Source: Magnaporthiopsis rhizophila
Lineage: Eukaryota > Ascomycota > Sordariomycetes > Magnaporthales > Magnaporthaceae
Direction: 5' to 3'
Length of the DNA stretch: 35,944 nt
NCBI GenBank assembly: GCA_003049465.1
Contig: PYSS01000017.1
Location: 328,092 to 364,035 of the forward strand
This document shows, piece after piece, positions 1-10,341 of the stretch. A model generated the notes under the pieces. It was given only the letters and a program-made list of their open reading frames with translations, searched no databases and was not told the origin of the DNA. A program made the translations under genes and the position numbers. Each line of letters begins with the position of its first letter. Positions within the stretch are counted from its first letter, which is position 1.

Positions 1-34
<34 letters not shown>
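1..34. repeat. Poly(T) run at the left end
   Basis: Thirty-four consecutive T residues open the window. A similar run closes it, which suggests that the contig stops where assembly through homopolymers failed. Bases 35-515 hold no recognisable gene. Confidence 0.95.
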
Positions 35-515
35 CATTTTGTATGATCTGAATTACTTACACTCCTCAGGCTCCAACTACTACACCGGCCCTTACCAAGT
101 TTCCTTTCTTGGCCTTTCAAGCGGGTACAACTAGGCTGCCTTGATCTATCTGTTGGAGGCCCAAACGACAGGTGGAATCAGTTGGAAATGGAATTCGCTG
201 CCCAACCCATTCATCGCCCTCCGAGGAGATCATCTTGTTTTTAAACAGGTCAAAAATGCACATCGGGCTTGGCACACTAGGCAGCCCCGCTTTGCTCATG
301 TAGCCTAGGCGTCTTGAATTAGTTTGTCGGACTGCCTCGCCTTGCGTAGGTAGGTGGCTGCCTGGTAACCGTCCAAAGCACCATATACATTCTCCAAGTC
401 GATGAACAGACTGGCCGTCCACGGCCTGCCGAGTTCGATTCCCGCTTATCCTCTCCGCGCCTCAGTACGTACCTGGCTATCCCAAGTCAAGCTCTTTTCA
501 AGGACTCTTCTGACT

Positions 516-2315
516 ATGTATACGCATTTGGACCCGGCTCTCCGCGAAATACGCCTTCTTGGGCTCTATCCGGGGAAGCGAGGAGACGACATTGAGGTGG
601 AGCTCCAAGTCCGTTCGCTCGACGAAAGCCCGATGTTTGAGGCTTTATCCTACGTCTGGGGAGATGCCGTTAACGGCCGCGCGACGATAATGATCCGAAG
701 TGCGGGAGGTCTCGAGCCAGGGACCGTCACAAAAAACCTCCACGGGGCCCTCGTCAAACTCCGCCGCGGCGGGCATGATGGAAGCGAGCCCCGCGTACTC
801 TGGGCTGACACCATATGTGTCGACCAGGACAACAACGAGGAGAAAAGCAGCCAGGTCCGCATGATAACGGACATATACGCCCAAGCGTCCAGGGTTGTTG
901 CCTGGCTCGGACCGGGAGATATTGGCGAAACGGAGCGCGACCAGATCCTCGGAGACATCCACCTTTTAACCGGACTTAACAACGGTGGCCACTCGGATGT
1001 GCACTGGAGCGACATACGCTTGCGCAGACGGACCATGGTTCATTTGATCTCCCTGCTTAATCACAGGTGGTGGACTCGCGTTTGGACGGCACAGGAGGCA
1101 ATCCTGGCGCGTCACATTGTGTTCGTGAAGGACGCATTGGAAATCGGATGGCAGCTCATGTGGGGCTTGTCCAACAACTGTGCGCATCACTTTTACGAGG
1201 GTTGCTGCAAAAATGCAGGGACAAGAGAGCAGACGGTATCACCGACCGTGGTGAATATCGACGAGTCCCCCTTGGGTATGGAGGCCCAGGGTGTGCTTGA
1301 GATATTGATCCATGCTTTCAACGTGCTCCAGCAACTTATCGGCCTCAGAGAGAAGTTGAAGGGACCGCCAGGACACTACTTGGAGGACTTGGATCTACCC
1401 GCCATGGCGGCCGAGATCCGTGACAGGGACGCGACCGACCCGCGAGACAAGGTGTACGGCATCCTCGGTCTCTGCCCCGGAATCAAGACGGAGTGGGTCA
1501 GCTACGGGATGAGCGTCGAAGAAACCTACATCAGGCCTGCGCGGGAGTTCGATAAAACACCGTGGAAGGCTCGACATCCTAACTCAGGCGTTGGGCAACA
1601 CCCACAGCGTAGACGACCTCCGCTACCTCCGCCACGTCCGGGAAACGAACAAGAACAGAGGACCCAGCAGACAGCCGCTCTCGCTACCCTCCTGGGTTCC
1701 GGACTGGAGTCGCAAGGTTGACTTCCCTTCTCCATTTTTGGGCATTGCGGAAGACTTCCATGCTATTCAAAGGAGCTGGGAAGCTTGCGGCAAGTACCTC
1801 GCCGAGGTGGACGACACGGACCTCTCGCGAGAAGGAGCTGAGGCTCTACGCACCCTCAAGATTCGACGTTTCATGTTCGACAAGATTGCCAAGATAAGCC
1901 CGCCCGTGCCGCGTGACTACGAGGATGGTTTCGATGGGGAAAATACGTTTACGGCCCACGAAACACGGGACGTTTTGAGGCCTGGAGGGCGCTTTCCGGG
2001 GTAGACAAGGAACCCGAGGCGAGATACCCAGCCGGGGCCATCGGCAACCCCTCCTCCTCCACGGCCACCGCGGTACTGGGGGCGTACTGGAGGCTCCTTT
2101 GCATGAACGAGATGTCAGGAGGCACGTCGAGATACCACGAAGCGGGCAGCGAACCCAGCGACGGACCCGTCAAGCCTCCCGTCCGCGGACGGCGGCTCGG
2201 TGCCCTGTTTTACTTTGGTGGGGGGGATGCTATGTGCAGGGAATCACGAACGGGGAGGCTGTTCAGGAAGTGGACGCAGGCACTCGCCAGTTCGAGCCTA
2301 TGTTTTTTGGTGTGA
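516..2315 (+). pseudogene. HET-domain (heterokaryon incompatibility) gene, frameshifted twice
   Basis: HET-domain proteins trigger non-self recognition and cell death after hyphal fusion. I start at ATG 516, which has an A at -3. Residues 41-50 read FEALSYVWGD, 95-104 read LWADTICVDQ, 117-132 hold the ITDIYAQASRVVAWLG block, and 185-194 read WWTRVWTAQE; these are the classic HET blocks in order. Near 1551 the family-like sequence (LDIL, then LPSWVPDWS) moves to the next frame, as expected from one extra base. Near 1960-1970 it moves back (FEAWRALSG, then a YWRLLC block). The last frame stops at 2315, without the C-terminal glycine-rich GYLGLG-type block, so the product is also truncated. No intron explains either shift. 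I infer a decaying gene; two sequencing errors in a draft contig are the alternative. The next gene lies convergently downstream. Confidence 0.85.
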
Positions 2316-2682
2316 GCCATGGAGCCTCGGGCTCATAGGTAGCTAGGTACCCACCCATGTACGAGATTGCAGACGTTTATTTGGGTAACACGCTGTCCTA
2401 CCTAGGTAGGTACCTACCAAAGCAGGTAGCCACGCAGTTCCATGCTTTCTCACCCGCTCGCCTCGCTACATGTTCCGAATAAACAAACACCATACTAAAA
2501 CCTGACTGTAGTAGACCACTCAACATCGCTCGTGTAAACACTATCCAAAAACCAGCGCTAGCGCACCGGCACGGCTAATCCTGCCATATCATAATCTCCC
2601 CGACTTGCTGGCCATGGTCTACAGGCTGGGAATATGATATCCAAGCTCCTTGGTCGCTACTACCTAGTCAATGACAACAACC
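2316..2682. other. Convergent intergenic spacer
   Basis: No gene is visible between the HET remnant and the tail of the MetRS-like gene. The spacer carries overlapping GGTAGGTACC-type palindromes, described separately. Confidence 0.6.
2397..2418. repeat. Two overlapping 14-bp perfect palindromes
   Basis: CCTACCTAGGTAGG (2397-2410) and GGTAGGTACCTACC (2405-2418) are each equal to their own reverse complement and share six bases. Related GGTAGGTA words occur at about 2337, 20547 and 31413. I infer a dispersed short palindromic motif typical of intergenic DNA; its function is unknown. Confidence 0.7.
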
Positions 2683-4658
2683 CTATTCGACAGGCCCATC
2701 CTCCCTCTCCCTCCTCACGCCAAACTTTCTCCGCCACTCGTCCGCCTTGCCGGGATGGACAGGACCAAACAGCTCGTGCGGCTTCCCAATCTCATGCTCG
2801 TGCTCGCCCAGGATAGACGGCATCCAAAACTCGGCCGGCAGATGCGGCGTCGGGTCGGCGTTGAGCATGTCGCAGATGCGGCGCGCCGTCTCGGGCATGA
2901 AGGGCGACACGGCCGAGGCGATCAGATGGGTGGCGTTGACGGCGAAGCCGACGTCGGCCGCGAAATCGTCCTCGGTCGTGTCCTCGGTCACGTTGGAGCC
3001 GGAGCCGTGCAGGGCCACGTCGGCCTCGAGCAGCACCAGCTCCAGCTGGTCCGTCATGCGCAGCGCCACCTCCATGGCGTCGCGGATGCGGACCGCCTCC
3101 ATGTAGCGCCGGTACCGCGCCAGCAGCTTGTTGAAGAGGCCCAGCCAAAAGCGCGGCGACGGGTTCCTGCCGTTGGCGACGTTTTCCTTGTTGTTGGGGC
3201 GGGGCGTCTGCCAGTCCGGCACGACGCCGCCGTAGGCCACGTGGTTGACGCAGTCGACGACGCGCAGCACCACGCGCTCCAGGCACAGGGTGAGCGTGTT
3301 GCTCGCCTCGACGACCGAGTCCCAGCCGAGCTCGGTCTCGGTTTCCTTGGCGTCATCTGCGTCGTCGTCGTCGGCGGCACCCTCGGGCCGGTGCCAGAGC
3401 AGACACCAGCGCCACACGTCGGCGCTCACGCCCGTCGCGCGCGCCGCGTCGCCAGACACACACCCCTCGAACGCCAGATGCGCCGTAGCCGCCAGGTGGT
3501 GCGGGCGCGTCCACCCGTCGTCGCGCGTGCCGAGCAGCGTCGCGGCCGGCACGATGCAGTGGGCGCCGACGTCGTGCGTGCCCATGAACTGGTACAGACG
3601 CACGTTGTCGCCGTCGTCGCCGCCCGCCGGGCTGCGCCACCACTTCTCCCACGCGTCCGTGGCCGCCGCCGTCATGGACGCGTGGCCGACGCACAGGTCA
3701 AACCACGGGCACAGCAACGACACCGACACGGCCTTCTCGTCCCCGAGCGGCACCGACACCGGCGTTCCCCACGTCGTGTCGTCGCTGCGCGTGATTCGCC
3801 GCGCAGCCAGGTTCTCTTCGTCGGCCAGGTACATCGCCGCCGCCTGCCGGGCCTGGAACGACCATTTGCCCACGTCGGCCGCCTCGCACACGAAGGCCTC
3901 GATCTCGGTCTGTAGCTCGTCCAGGCGCAGGAACGCATGTTTCGACTCCGCCTCCTGCGTCTTCTCCTCCTCGCCGGCCGCGACGGACACCGGCGTCGAC
4001 CCGTCGTCGTCCTGGCACTCAAGCTCCTCCATGAGCTGCGGCAGCGTCTCCACCGTCACCGTTGTCGCCCCCGTGCGCTCCTCCACAAGGCCGTTGCGCT
4101 GCAGCTTCAGGACCACGTCCTGCGCGATGCCAGCGTGCTTCTTGTTGGTCGTGCGGCCAAAGACGTCAAAGTCGATCTCGAACCACTTGTATATCTCGGC
4201 GTGCATCTTGTGGTACGTGTCGCTGAGCTGCTGAGGGGTGCACTTTTCCTCCCCCCCTTCCTCCATCGCCTCCGTATGAACCGTAGTGCCGTAGTCGTCC
4301 GTGCCTGTTGCGGCGAAACTAAGTATGCGCTGATATCCGAAACACGGAGAGAAAGATTCAACGACAGGCACTCACCACCAACGAAAAGCGTCGTGTCCCC
4401 ACACGCCCTGCTATACCGCGCAAACACGTCGGCAGACAGCACCGAGCCGACAACGTCGTCGAGATTCGGGAGCCTGTTGACGCGGGCCAGCGCGCTGGTG
4501 ACCAGCACGTTGCGGCGTCCGGGCTTCGGGAGCGGCACACGGCGGCTGGGCTTGTGAGGGCGCGGAGGGGCCGGTTGAAAGGTCGAGATGTGGGCGCCCA
4601 CATCCAGCCCTATGATGGGTCTGTGCGGTTCGTTCTCGTCCGGCTCGTCTTGGGACAT
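2683..4658 (-). CDS. Methionyl-tRNA synthetase-like protein, probable pseudoenzyme
   Basis: The gene has two exons, complement(4376..4658) and complement(2683..4304), with a 71-nt GTGAGT...CAG intron. They give 634 residues. The class I MetRS fold is clear: NVLVTSAL (50-57), LSADVFARY (74-82), GTDDYGT (95-101), HAEIYKWFEIDFDVFGRTT (129-147), WGTPV (273-277), LYQFMG (331-336), VWR...HRPE (391-402), then an anticodon-binding helical domain ending DEWRRKFG. The catalytic signatures are lost. The HIGH motif is NLDD (65-68). The KMSKS region (372-385) has no lysine or KMSKS-like block. The paired zinc cysteines are absent, and WFDA.IGY is WFDLCVGH (295-302). It has no stops or frameshifts over 635 codons, so it looks maintained. 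It cannot be the cell's ordinary cytosolic MetRS if these changes are real. A role is unknown; a regulatory, tRNA-binding or scaffold function is inference only. Confidence 0.85.
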
Positions 4659-5424
4659 GGCGGCGAGGAGGTGGTATGTATGTAGACGGGGAGGGCAATA
4701 GATAATGATGGTCTAGAAAAGACAAAAGGCTGTGTGTGAACAGATAGATACCGACCTGTGATGAAAAATGTGGGATGTGTGCCGGAGGTGCCGGTTGTCA
4801 AATACCAGGGCGAAAGATGGCATGGGCTCTTGCTTGGGGTTATGTGCTGCCTGCGTCGCTCATGCCAATCACCAACCCCGAGCTGCAAGGCTCGAACGCG
4901 GCTGACATTTTAACATGGTCGGCGGAAAGGGACACTTCCACCTTTATTACTGGCAAAGGACAGCTCTTGCCTAGCCCGAAAGCAACACTGCTTCCTGGGG
5001 GTAGGTGGCGGGCACAACGAACCTGCCCTGTACGAAGCTTCTTCATTCTACTTCTTGATTCTAGAGCTGTGCCATAAGAGCCTACCTCGTTGTAGCTAGT
5101 GCTGGCATAAAATCCCCTTTGACTATTTTGTGGCCATTCTGGCTGATATCCCCCTCCTCGTTTTCTTTGTCTCCCATATCAAATATCGAGTCCGTGAGAA
5201 TATCCACTCCTCCTCTTTCCCTTCTCTTCTGCTTCCCCTGGTATCCATGCCCGACTATTGAAACATTGAAACGTATAATACAGAAATAAGCAAAGGGCGC
5301 AGCTATGCAAGGACCAGACGAATTGGCAGTTGGAGCCGCAACCTGGATGGATGATGACGATGATGATGTGAACGAAACTGCGCTCCAGAAAGTAACCCCG
5401 CATGAACTATGAGGGCAAAGATCT
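4659..5424. other. Intergenic region between CBP80 tail and the MetRS-like start
   Basis: No gene is seen here. It should hold the 3' untranslated region of CBP80 and the promoter and leader of the MetRS-like gene. Confidence 0.5.
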
Positions 5425-5655
5425 TTAAAAGACCATCAGATCCACCTCGTCGGGATTGGGCGCTTGAAACTTGGCATTAGAGCCCTGCGCCTTAGGCTCG
5501 ACATCCCCGGTGAGAAGATCCAGCTGACCTTCCTGGGGCTTCTCCTTCGGCGCATCATCTTTAGTCTCGCCCAGCTGCGAAACAGCCACGGCCGATCCCT
5601 CGGGCAGAGACTGGGGTTCAAACGAAATCAGGTCCTCACTACCACGCGGCGCCTC
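5425..5655 (-). other. Open in-frame extension of CBP80 beyond its TAG stop
   Basis: Directly after the CBP80 TAG (5656-5658) the same frame stays open for 76 sense codons and ends at TAA (5425-5427). The reading is protein-like: acidic and proline-rich with three similar short motifs, EDLISF, LDLLTG and VDLMVF, the last forming the extreme C-terminus. No donor GT is available in the preceding alanine-rich stretch to splice the TAG out, although the TAG itself sits in an acceptor-like context. Explanations are stop-codon readthrough, a recent nonsense change (a single C-to-T from CAG would suffice), or a sequencing error. I cannot tell these apart. Confidence 0.7.
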
Positions 5656-8495
5656 CTAGTTCGCCTCTATAGCGGCAGCGGGGGCCTCATCCGTCGGAGC
5701 AGCCGCGGCAGCAGCAGCCGCAGCCGCAGCCGCATGAGCCGCAGCCTCGGCAGCAGCAGCGGCGATCCTCTTCCGGTTCTTCTCAGCCTCGACAAGGAAG
5801 TTCTCCTCCACCGCCGCGCGGCGCCGAAACGCGCGCAGCCACCGGTCGACCCACTGGCGCGCCAGCGGGTCACCGGCCGCAGCCAGGACCGACGAAGCCG
5901 ACCGCGCCTTGAGTGCGCTCTCGATCAGCTGGAACAGCTCCCGCAGATCCTTAGCCTCGGGGGTATCCACGTAGGGAACGTGTCCCGCGCCGTCGCCGTC
6001 GCTGGCGTCGGCCATGGTCAGGTCGCCGTCCGCCGTTGGCTTGGCGGTCTGCTGCTGCGCTACCATTTGACGCGCGCGGCCCGAGACCTTGATGACCGTG
6101 TTCAGCACGAGCTCGTAAAGGTAAGAATGCGCCAGCCGCGCCTCGTCGCCCGCCTCAGCGCCCACAGCCCACTCGACTACAACCTGCGGCGTCAGGATGG
6201 CGTAGTTGAGAAGCTTCTCCACAATGGATAGTGCCACGCCCGGATGGGCCGACCAGTACGCCATGACGGCTGCGATGATCTGCGTCCGTGCCGCCGCCGA
6301 GGCCGAACCGCTATCGAGAAGCCTGTCCTTGACCCGCTCGATGCAAGCCAGAACGTGAGAGAGCGATTTGGATCCAACCGCCAGCACTGCCGTCATAAAG
6401 ACATCAGTGCTGCTCACCAGAGGGTCACGCCCCTGGTCCACCGCCTCGTTTTGGATCTGCTCGATTAACGGCTGGATCTCCTCGTCGGGAACCTTGCTCT
6501 TGAGAAGCTTCACCATCTCACGTCCCTGGGCAGCAAAAGGCACGTCTGATGAGGCGTAGGGTTGCGTCAGCTCACACTCTCAGCACACCGACTACTCATT
6601 CGCTTCCCTTAGAGTAAATTAGGTACTTACCATCTTTGGCGAATTTGAAAACAGGAACGTCGATCTCCTTCTCGGGGCCTATCAGCGGCTTGTACTCGTC
6701 CGGAACGGTGTTCTTGATGCGCTGTGCGAAGCTCAGTCGTATCTCCTTATCCAGCGCGGCCAGGATGAAGGCCTTGTGGGGGTGCAGCGTCGGCAGCTTC
6801 ACGTCCTCGATCCACTCGGTCCACTTCCACGTGAAGCCGAAGTTGCTCAGGTGATGAGAGAACCAGTCGACGAAGCGGTGCGTCAGCTCCAGATCGAGGC
6901 GGCCGCCGTTGCGGTACAGCGACCTAATGGCCCTGCCCAGACTGGGTGCGATGGCGGCGGGCGATACCCTGCACGTCTCGTACAGGACCGAGTGGTAGTA
7001 GACCAGTTTATGCTCCGGCGCCGGCAGCTGGAGGAGCTGCGAGAAGACCGTGTCCACCACCACGTCCTCGGGCTTCCACGTCGACCGCCCCGCCTCGATA
7101 TCCCGAAGGCGGTCAAAGGGAGTGGCACGCTTGACAAACGTGCCGTTGCTGAAGAAGCAGTCAACGTCGATGAGAGTGCGGGCGACGAAATTCCTGTTGT
7201 AGTGAAGAATGTTGATGGTGTCCAGGATGGCGTCCCGTATCAGCGACGCCGCGATGTTGGTGTCGGGGGGCACAGAGTCGACATCCTGGCCCGAGTAGAC
7301 CGAGAAGTAGACCTCCGGGAACAGATCCCGACTACCGGCCACAATGTTCTCGGGGATCGTGACAGCAGGCAGAGCGTGCCTCGGGCAGTCATCCAGCTTG
7401 GACTGGTGCTCCACCTCCTCGAGCGGCATCTTCCACGGCCGAGGAATGCAGTCCACAATCCAACCCCCGGCAGCCTCGACCTGCAGTTGCTTCTGGAGCA
7501 GGGCGATCAGGCTCGGGTACTGATTGGAGTTCTCGTCACCGGGGCCGGATACGTAAGGGTCGACCAGTTTCTGCATCGGATGCGGCTCCGACGCGATGAT
7601 CTCAGTCTTGTCCATGAGCTCCGCCGCCTTCTCGGCCCACTGTCCGGGGGCCGCAGCCATGACGTACGGAATCGTGAGAAGAATGATCTTGACAAGCTCG
7701 GTGCCAATGGTCTAGACGGGGGAGGGCAGGCAGATGATGGTTAGCTCTTTGGTGCTCGAGTGACAGACACGCTTTTGACGGCACTGGGAATGGAGATGCT
7801 TACATCATCGGAGCTGGCTGTCTGCAGGTCGACCGCGCGGTCGAACAGGGCGTTCAGGATGGGGAAGACGCCCTCGCCCTCAAGGCAGCTCTGCAGGCAG
7901 GCGAGGAGCTTGAGCAGCAGTTTGGCTTCGCGCCACTCGCCACGGCCGACCGCGCCCTCCAGACCGCGTGCGGCCTTGGCGAGGACGGAGGCGGCGACCT
8001 CGCTGCGCATCGTGTTGGCAACGAGCACGACCGCGGCCACAAAGGGCGTCTTGAACGGCTGCTCCACGGCGAGCTGGCAAACCAGCTCGGGGAAGCCGCG
8101 GCTAACGTAGTCGTCCTCCCAGTTGTCGGCGACGATCTGAGCCGTCTCGACCGCGTCCTGGTGCCATTTGCGCACAGCAGATTCGGCCAGGCCGAGGAGA
8201 TGCCGTCGGATCTGTACAAAGGGCGGCGCCGAATCGTGTCGTCGGCGGGGCGGCCCGCGTCGATCGAAGGAATCGTCATCTACAGGTGAACGAGAGCGTG
8301 AGCGCAAGGCGAGTGAAATGTCAGTCAGTTTGGAGCGGTCAACCAATGTAGTGCATGCTTGAAGCCGGGACCAGCCTCGCCGTCGCAGCCATCGAAGGAA
8401 GAAATGCGCCAACCATTGTATCTGCGCTTCCGCGGGTTGAATCCACCACGGCCACCGCCGCCGCCGCGAGGACGTCGGTCGTAGCTGTCGGCCAT
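5656..8495 (-). CDS. cbp80: Nuclear cap-binding protein subunit 1 (CBP80)
   Basis: CBP80 is the large subunit of the nuclear cap-binding complex. With CBP20 it binds the m7G cap of new transcripts and guides splicing, export and decay. Exons are complement(8414..8495, 7804..8279, 6631..7711, 5656..6545); introns are 8280-8413 (donor GTTGGC, with an ACTGACTGAC branch region), 7712-7803 and 6546-6630. The product is 842 residues, close to the usual 790-860. The start MADSYDRR is followed by Gly/Arg-rich sequence and a basic RKRRYN nuclear-signal-like patch. MIF4G-type repeats fill most of the rest; EQPFKTPFVAAVVL and FDRAVDLQTASSDD are near the end of exon 2, and VPDEEIQPLIEQI lies in exon 4. 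The C-terminus is a long alanine tract (about 806-842) before TAG. The same frame continues open for 76 codons afterwards, so the annotated end may not be the ancestral one. Confidence 0.9.
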
Positions 8496-10341
8496 TATCT
8501 CGTCATAGAACGGTGGTGCTTGAGAGGGAAGCTATGGCGATGCTGGTCGTTGGAGCTGGGCGTCGCGATCCAGGCCTGACGCGCTCTGGATGAGGCTGAA
8601 GAGAATAGGTGAGCTAGCTGTTGCGGTCGCGTCTGGTGGAATTGCGGCCGCAGCACTGGCGCCACTCTTAATCGAATCGGGTGTCAAGACGCCGGAACAC
8701 CGCGCCAGAAGATATCTTTTCCCGAAACGCAAATTGGACGTCCCGACAACGAGATTGTTGGCTTTGGCCTTCGATCCTCTCAAAACTCTCGAAGGAAGCT
8801 CTCCCAAAGTTCCGGGTCTGGAGCCAGCAGAGGTCAGGCCGCCAGATGACATAAGCAGGATCTGAGTCGCGCAGATTTGTGAGCCTGGCATGTCAGGCAA
8901 CAACTTGAATTCTCCAGCAAAATGTTCCTCCCTGAACGACCTCACGCACATAGGCAAGTTGCGCAGGTTGCATTTGCTGGTACAAGAGCCTGCTGTGTCG
9001 TAGCGGAAAACTTTCTGCCGAGCTGAACGCAGGGAGAATTCTCACATTGATGCGGGGGCTGTAATACAAACATGCCGGATGACGCGGCCGTCGTCTACAC
9101 CTCGATCGTGGGTGCGTCATGGATCTTTTTATTTCTCTGGCAGCGATATATCACCCCGTCTCTTCTTCGATAACTCTCAGCCAGCAGTCTTTTTGCTAAA
9201 AGAGAACCGAAAACAAAGAAAAGTCCCCCGGTTCCGTAGCGGGAGCGAAGTAGCCAGTCGCCCGTGCCATTCTCTTTTTTTGACCCTTTCCTTGTCAAGT
9301 GACCCGCCCCCATTGAACAGATATTCCAGGCGCCATCGACGCGACCTTACAAAAGAAATGACATGATAAAACGATAAGAATAATAAAAAAAAAAAAAAAA
9401 AAAAAAATGGCATCCATGCCAGCCAGCATGCTCGACTTTCAGGCGCTTACTCCCCCACTGATCTGAAATCCGATTGAGAAGTGACCAACAGAAGCCGCCA
9501 AGCCCCCGTATGGAGATCCTTGAATTCTCTTTGGGTAGAACTTCGAATCGTGGCAACTCTCCGCAGAAGGGAATGCTTCTGGTTGTGCGCAACCGTTGAT
9601 GGTTGCGCTGGGCCATTGCCAGATCATGACAGATAAAGTCAACCATACACGCCGAAATCCTCCTTGACACCTCCAAACTCCATCGCATTGCTAACGCGTC
9701 CTTGAGGGCAGAGATGTGTTGTTCCTGAGGGCGAACAGATGAAATGATGAAAAGATCCGCAGGATCATCTACTCGCGCCACGAGCAGACAAGGAAAGGCC
9801 AGGTGCGACAGAAGGCATGGAAATAAGCAAGAAAGACAGCCATCTTGGAGTCATGCAGAAAGAAATCTAGGGGAAAAAAGGCCGGTTGGTATCTCGGGTC
9901 TGTCCTGCGAACCGGTCCACCTAGAGACGTCGGAGGGACCAGACGGTCCTCAGGTGATTCGGCTGAGCAATGGGGGTGGCCGAGGGCACCGGGCAACCGG
10001 CCGCACAAGGATGACTGCCATCGTCCGCCCCCACCGGATCCATGTCGCCCGGATGAACCAATCGGAGTGGAGTGTTCTAGCAGCCATCCACGCGATTTCT
10101 TGTCTGCCGACCCTGACAATGCTAAATCTGCTGTATAGTCACACATTCGGAATCGAGAGGCCGCCAGAGACGTCGGTGCCGCCTGACAGATCCGCTGCCA
10201 TTGGCGCCGTACCGTCGGTGACAGGCCATTTCCGATCTCGGAGAGGGTTCTTGTTTGAGTTGAGATGTCGGGTCCACGATTCGCCGGTCGATACCGATAC
10301 ATAGGTACAAGACAAGGGGGCTCGTTCCCGGAAAGACTGCT
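8496..10341. other. Intergenic region between GSK3 3' end and CBP80 start
   Basis: I find no convincing gene. Short open frames at 8532-8957 (-) and 9744-10304 (+) match no family I know and lack flanking splice logic. A 23-nt poly(A) run lies at 9385-9407. The CBP80 promoter should sit at the left side. Confidence 0.5.
9385..9407. repeat. Poly(A) run, 23 nt
   Basis: Twenty-three uninterrupted A residues on the + strand between CBP80 and GSK3, one of several such tracts in the spacers. Confidence 0.95.

Noticed and set aside
421..440. A GAGTTCGATTCCCGC word resembling a tRNA 3' part
   Set aside because: The putative T-stem halves do not pair and no acceptor stem is present.
2671..3915. A 414-codon open frame on the + strand opposite the MetRS-like gene
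   Set aside because: It is a by-product of high GC at third positions of the opposite gene; its translation is arginine-, valine- and histidine-rich with no family resemblance.
5464..7744. Long + strand open frames opposite CBP80 (5464-6231 and 6776-7744)
   Set aside because: They mirror CBP80 codons and have the low-complexity composition typical of antisense frames.
8532..8957. A 141-codon minus-strand frame just upstream of CBP80
   Set aside because: No family match and no splice junction linking it to CBP80; it is more likely leader or promoter sequence.
9744..10304. A 186-codon + strand open frame downstream of GSK3
   Set aside because: No recognisable domain, mixed composition and overlapping open frames on the other strand; nothing supports translation.
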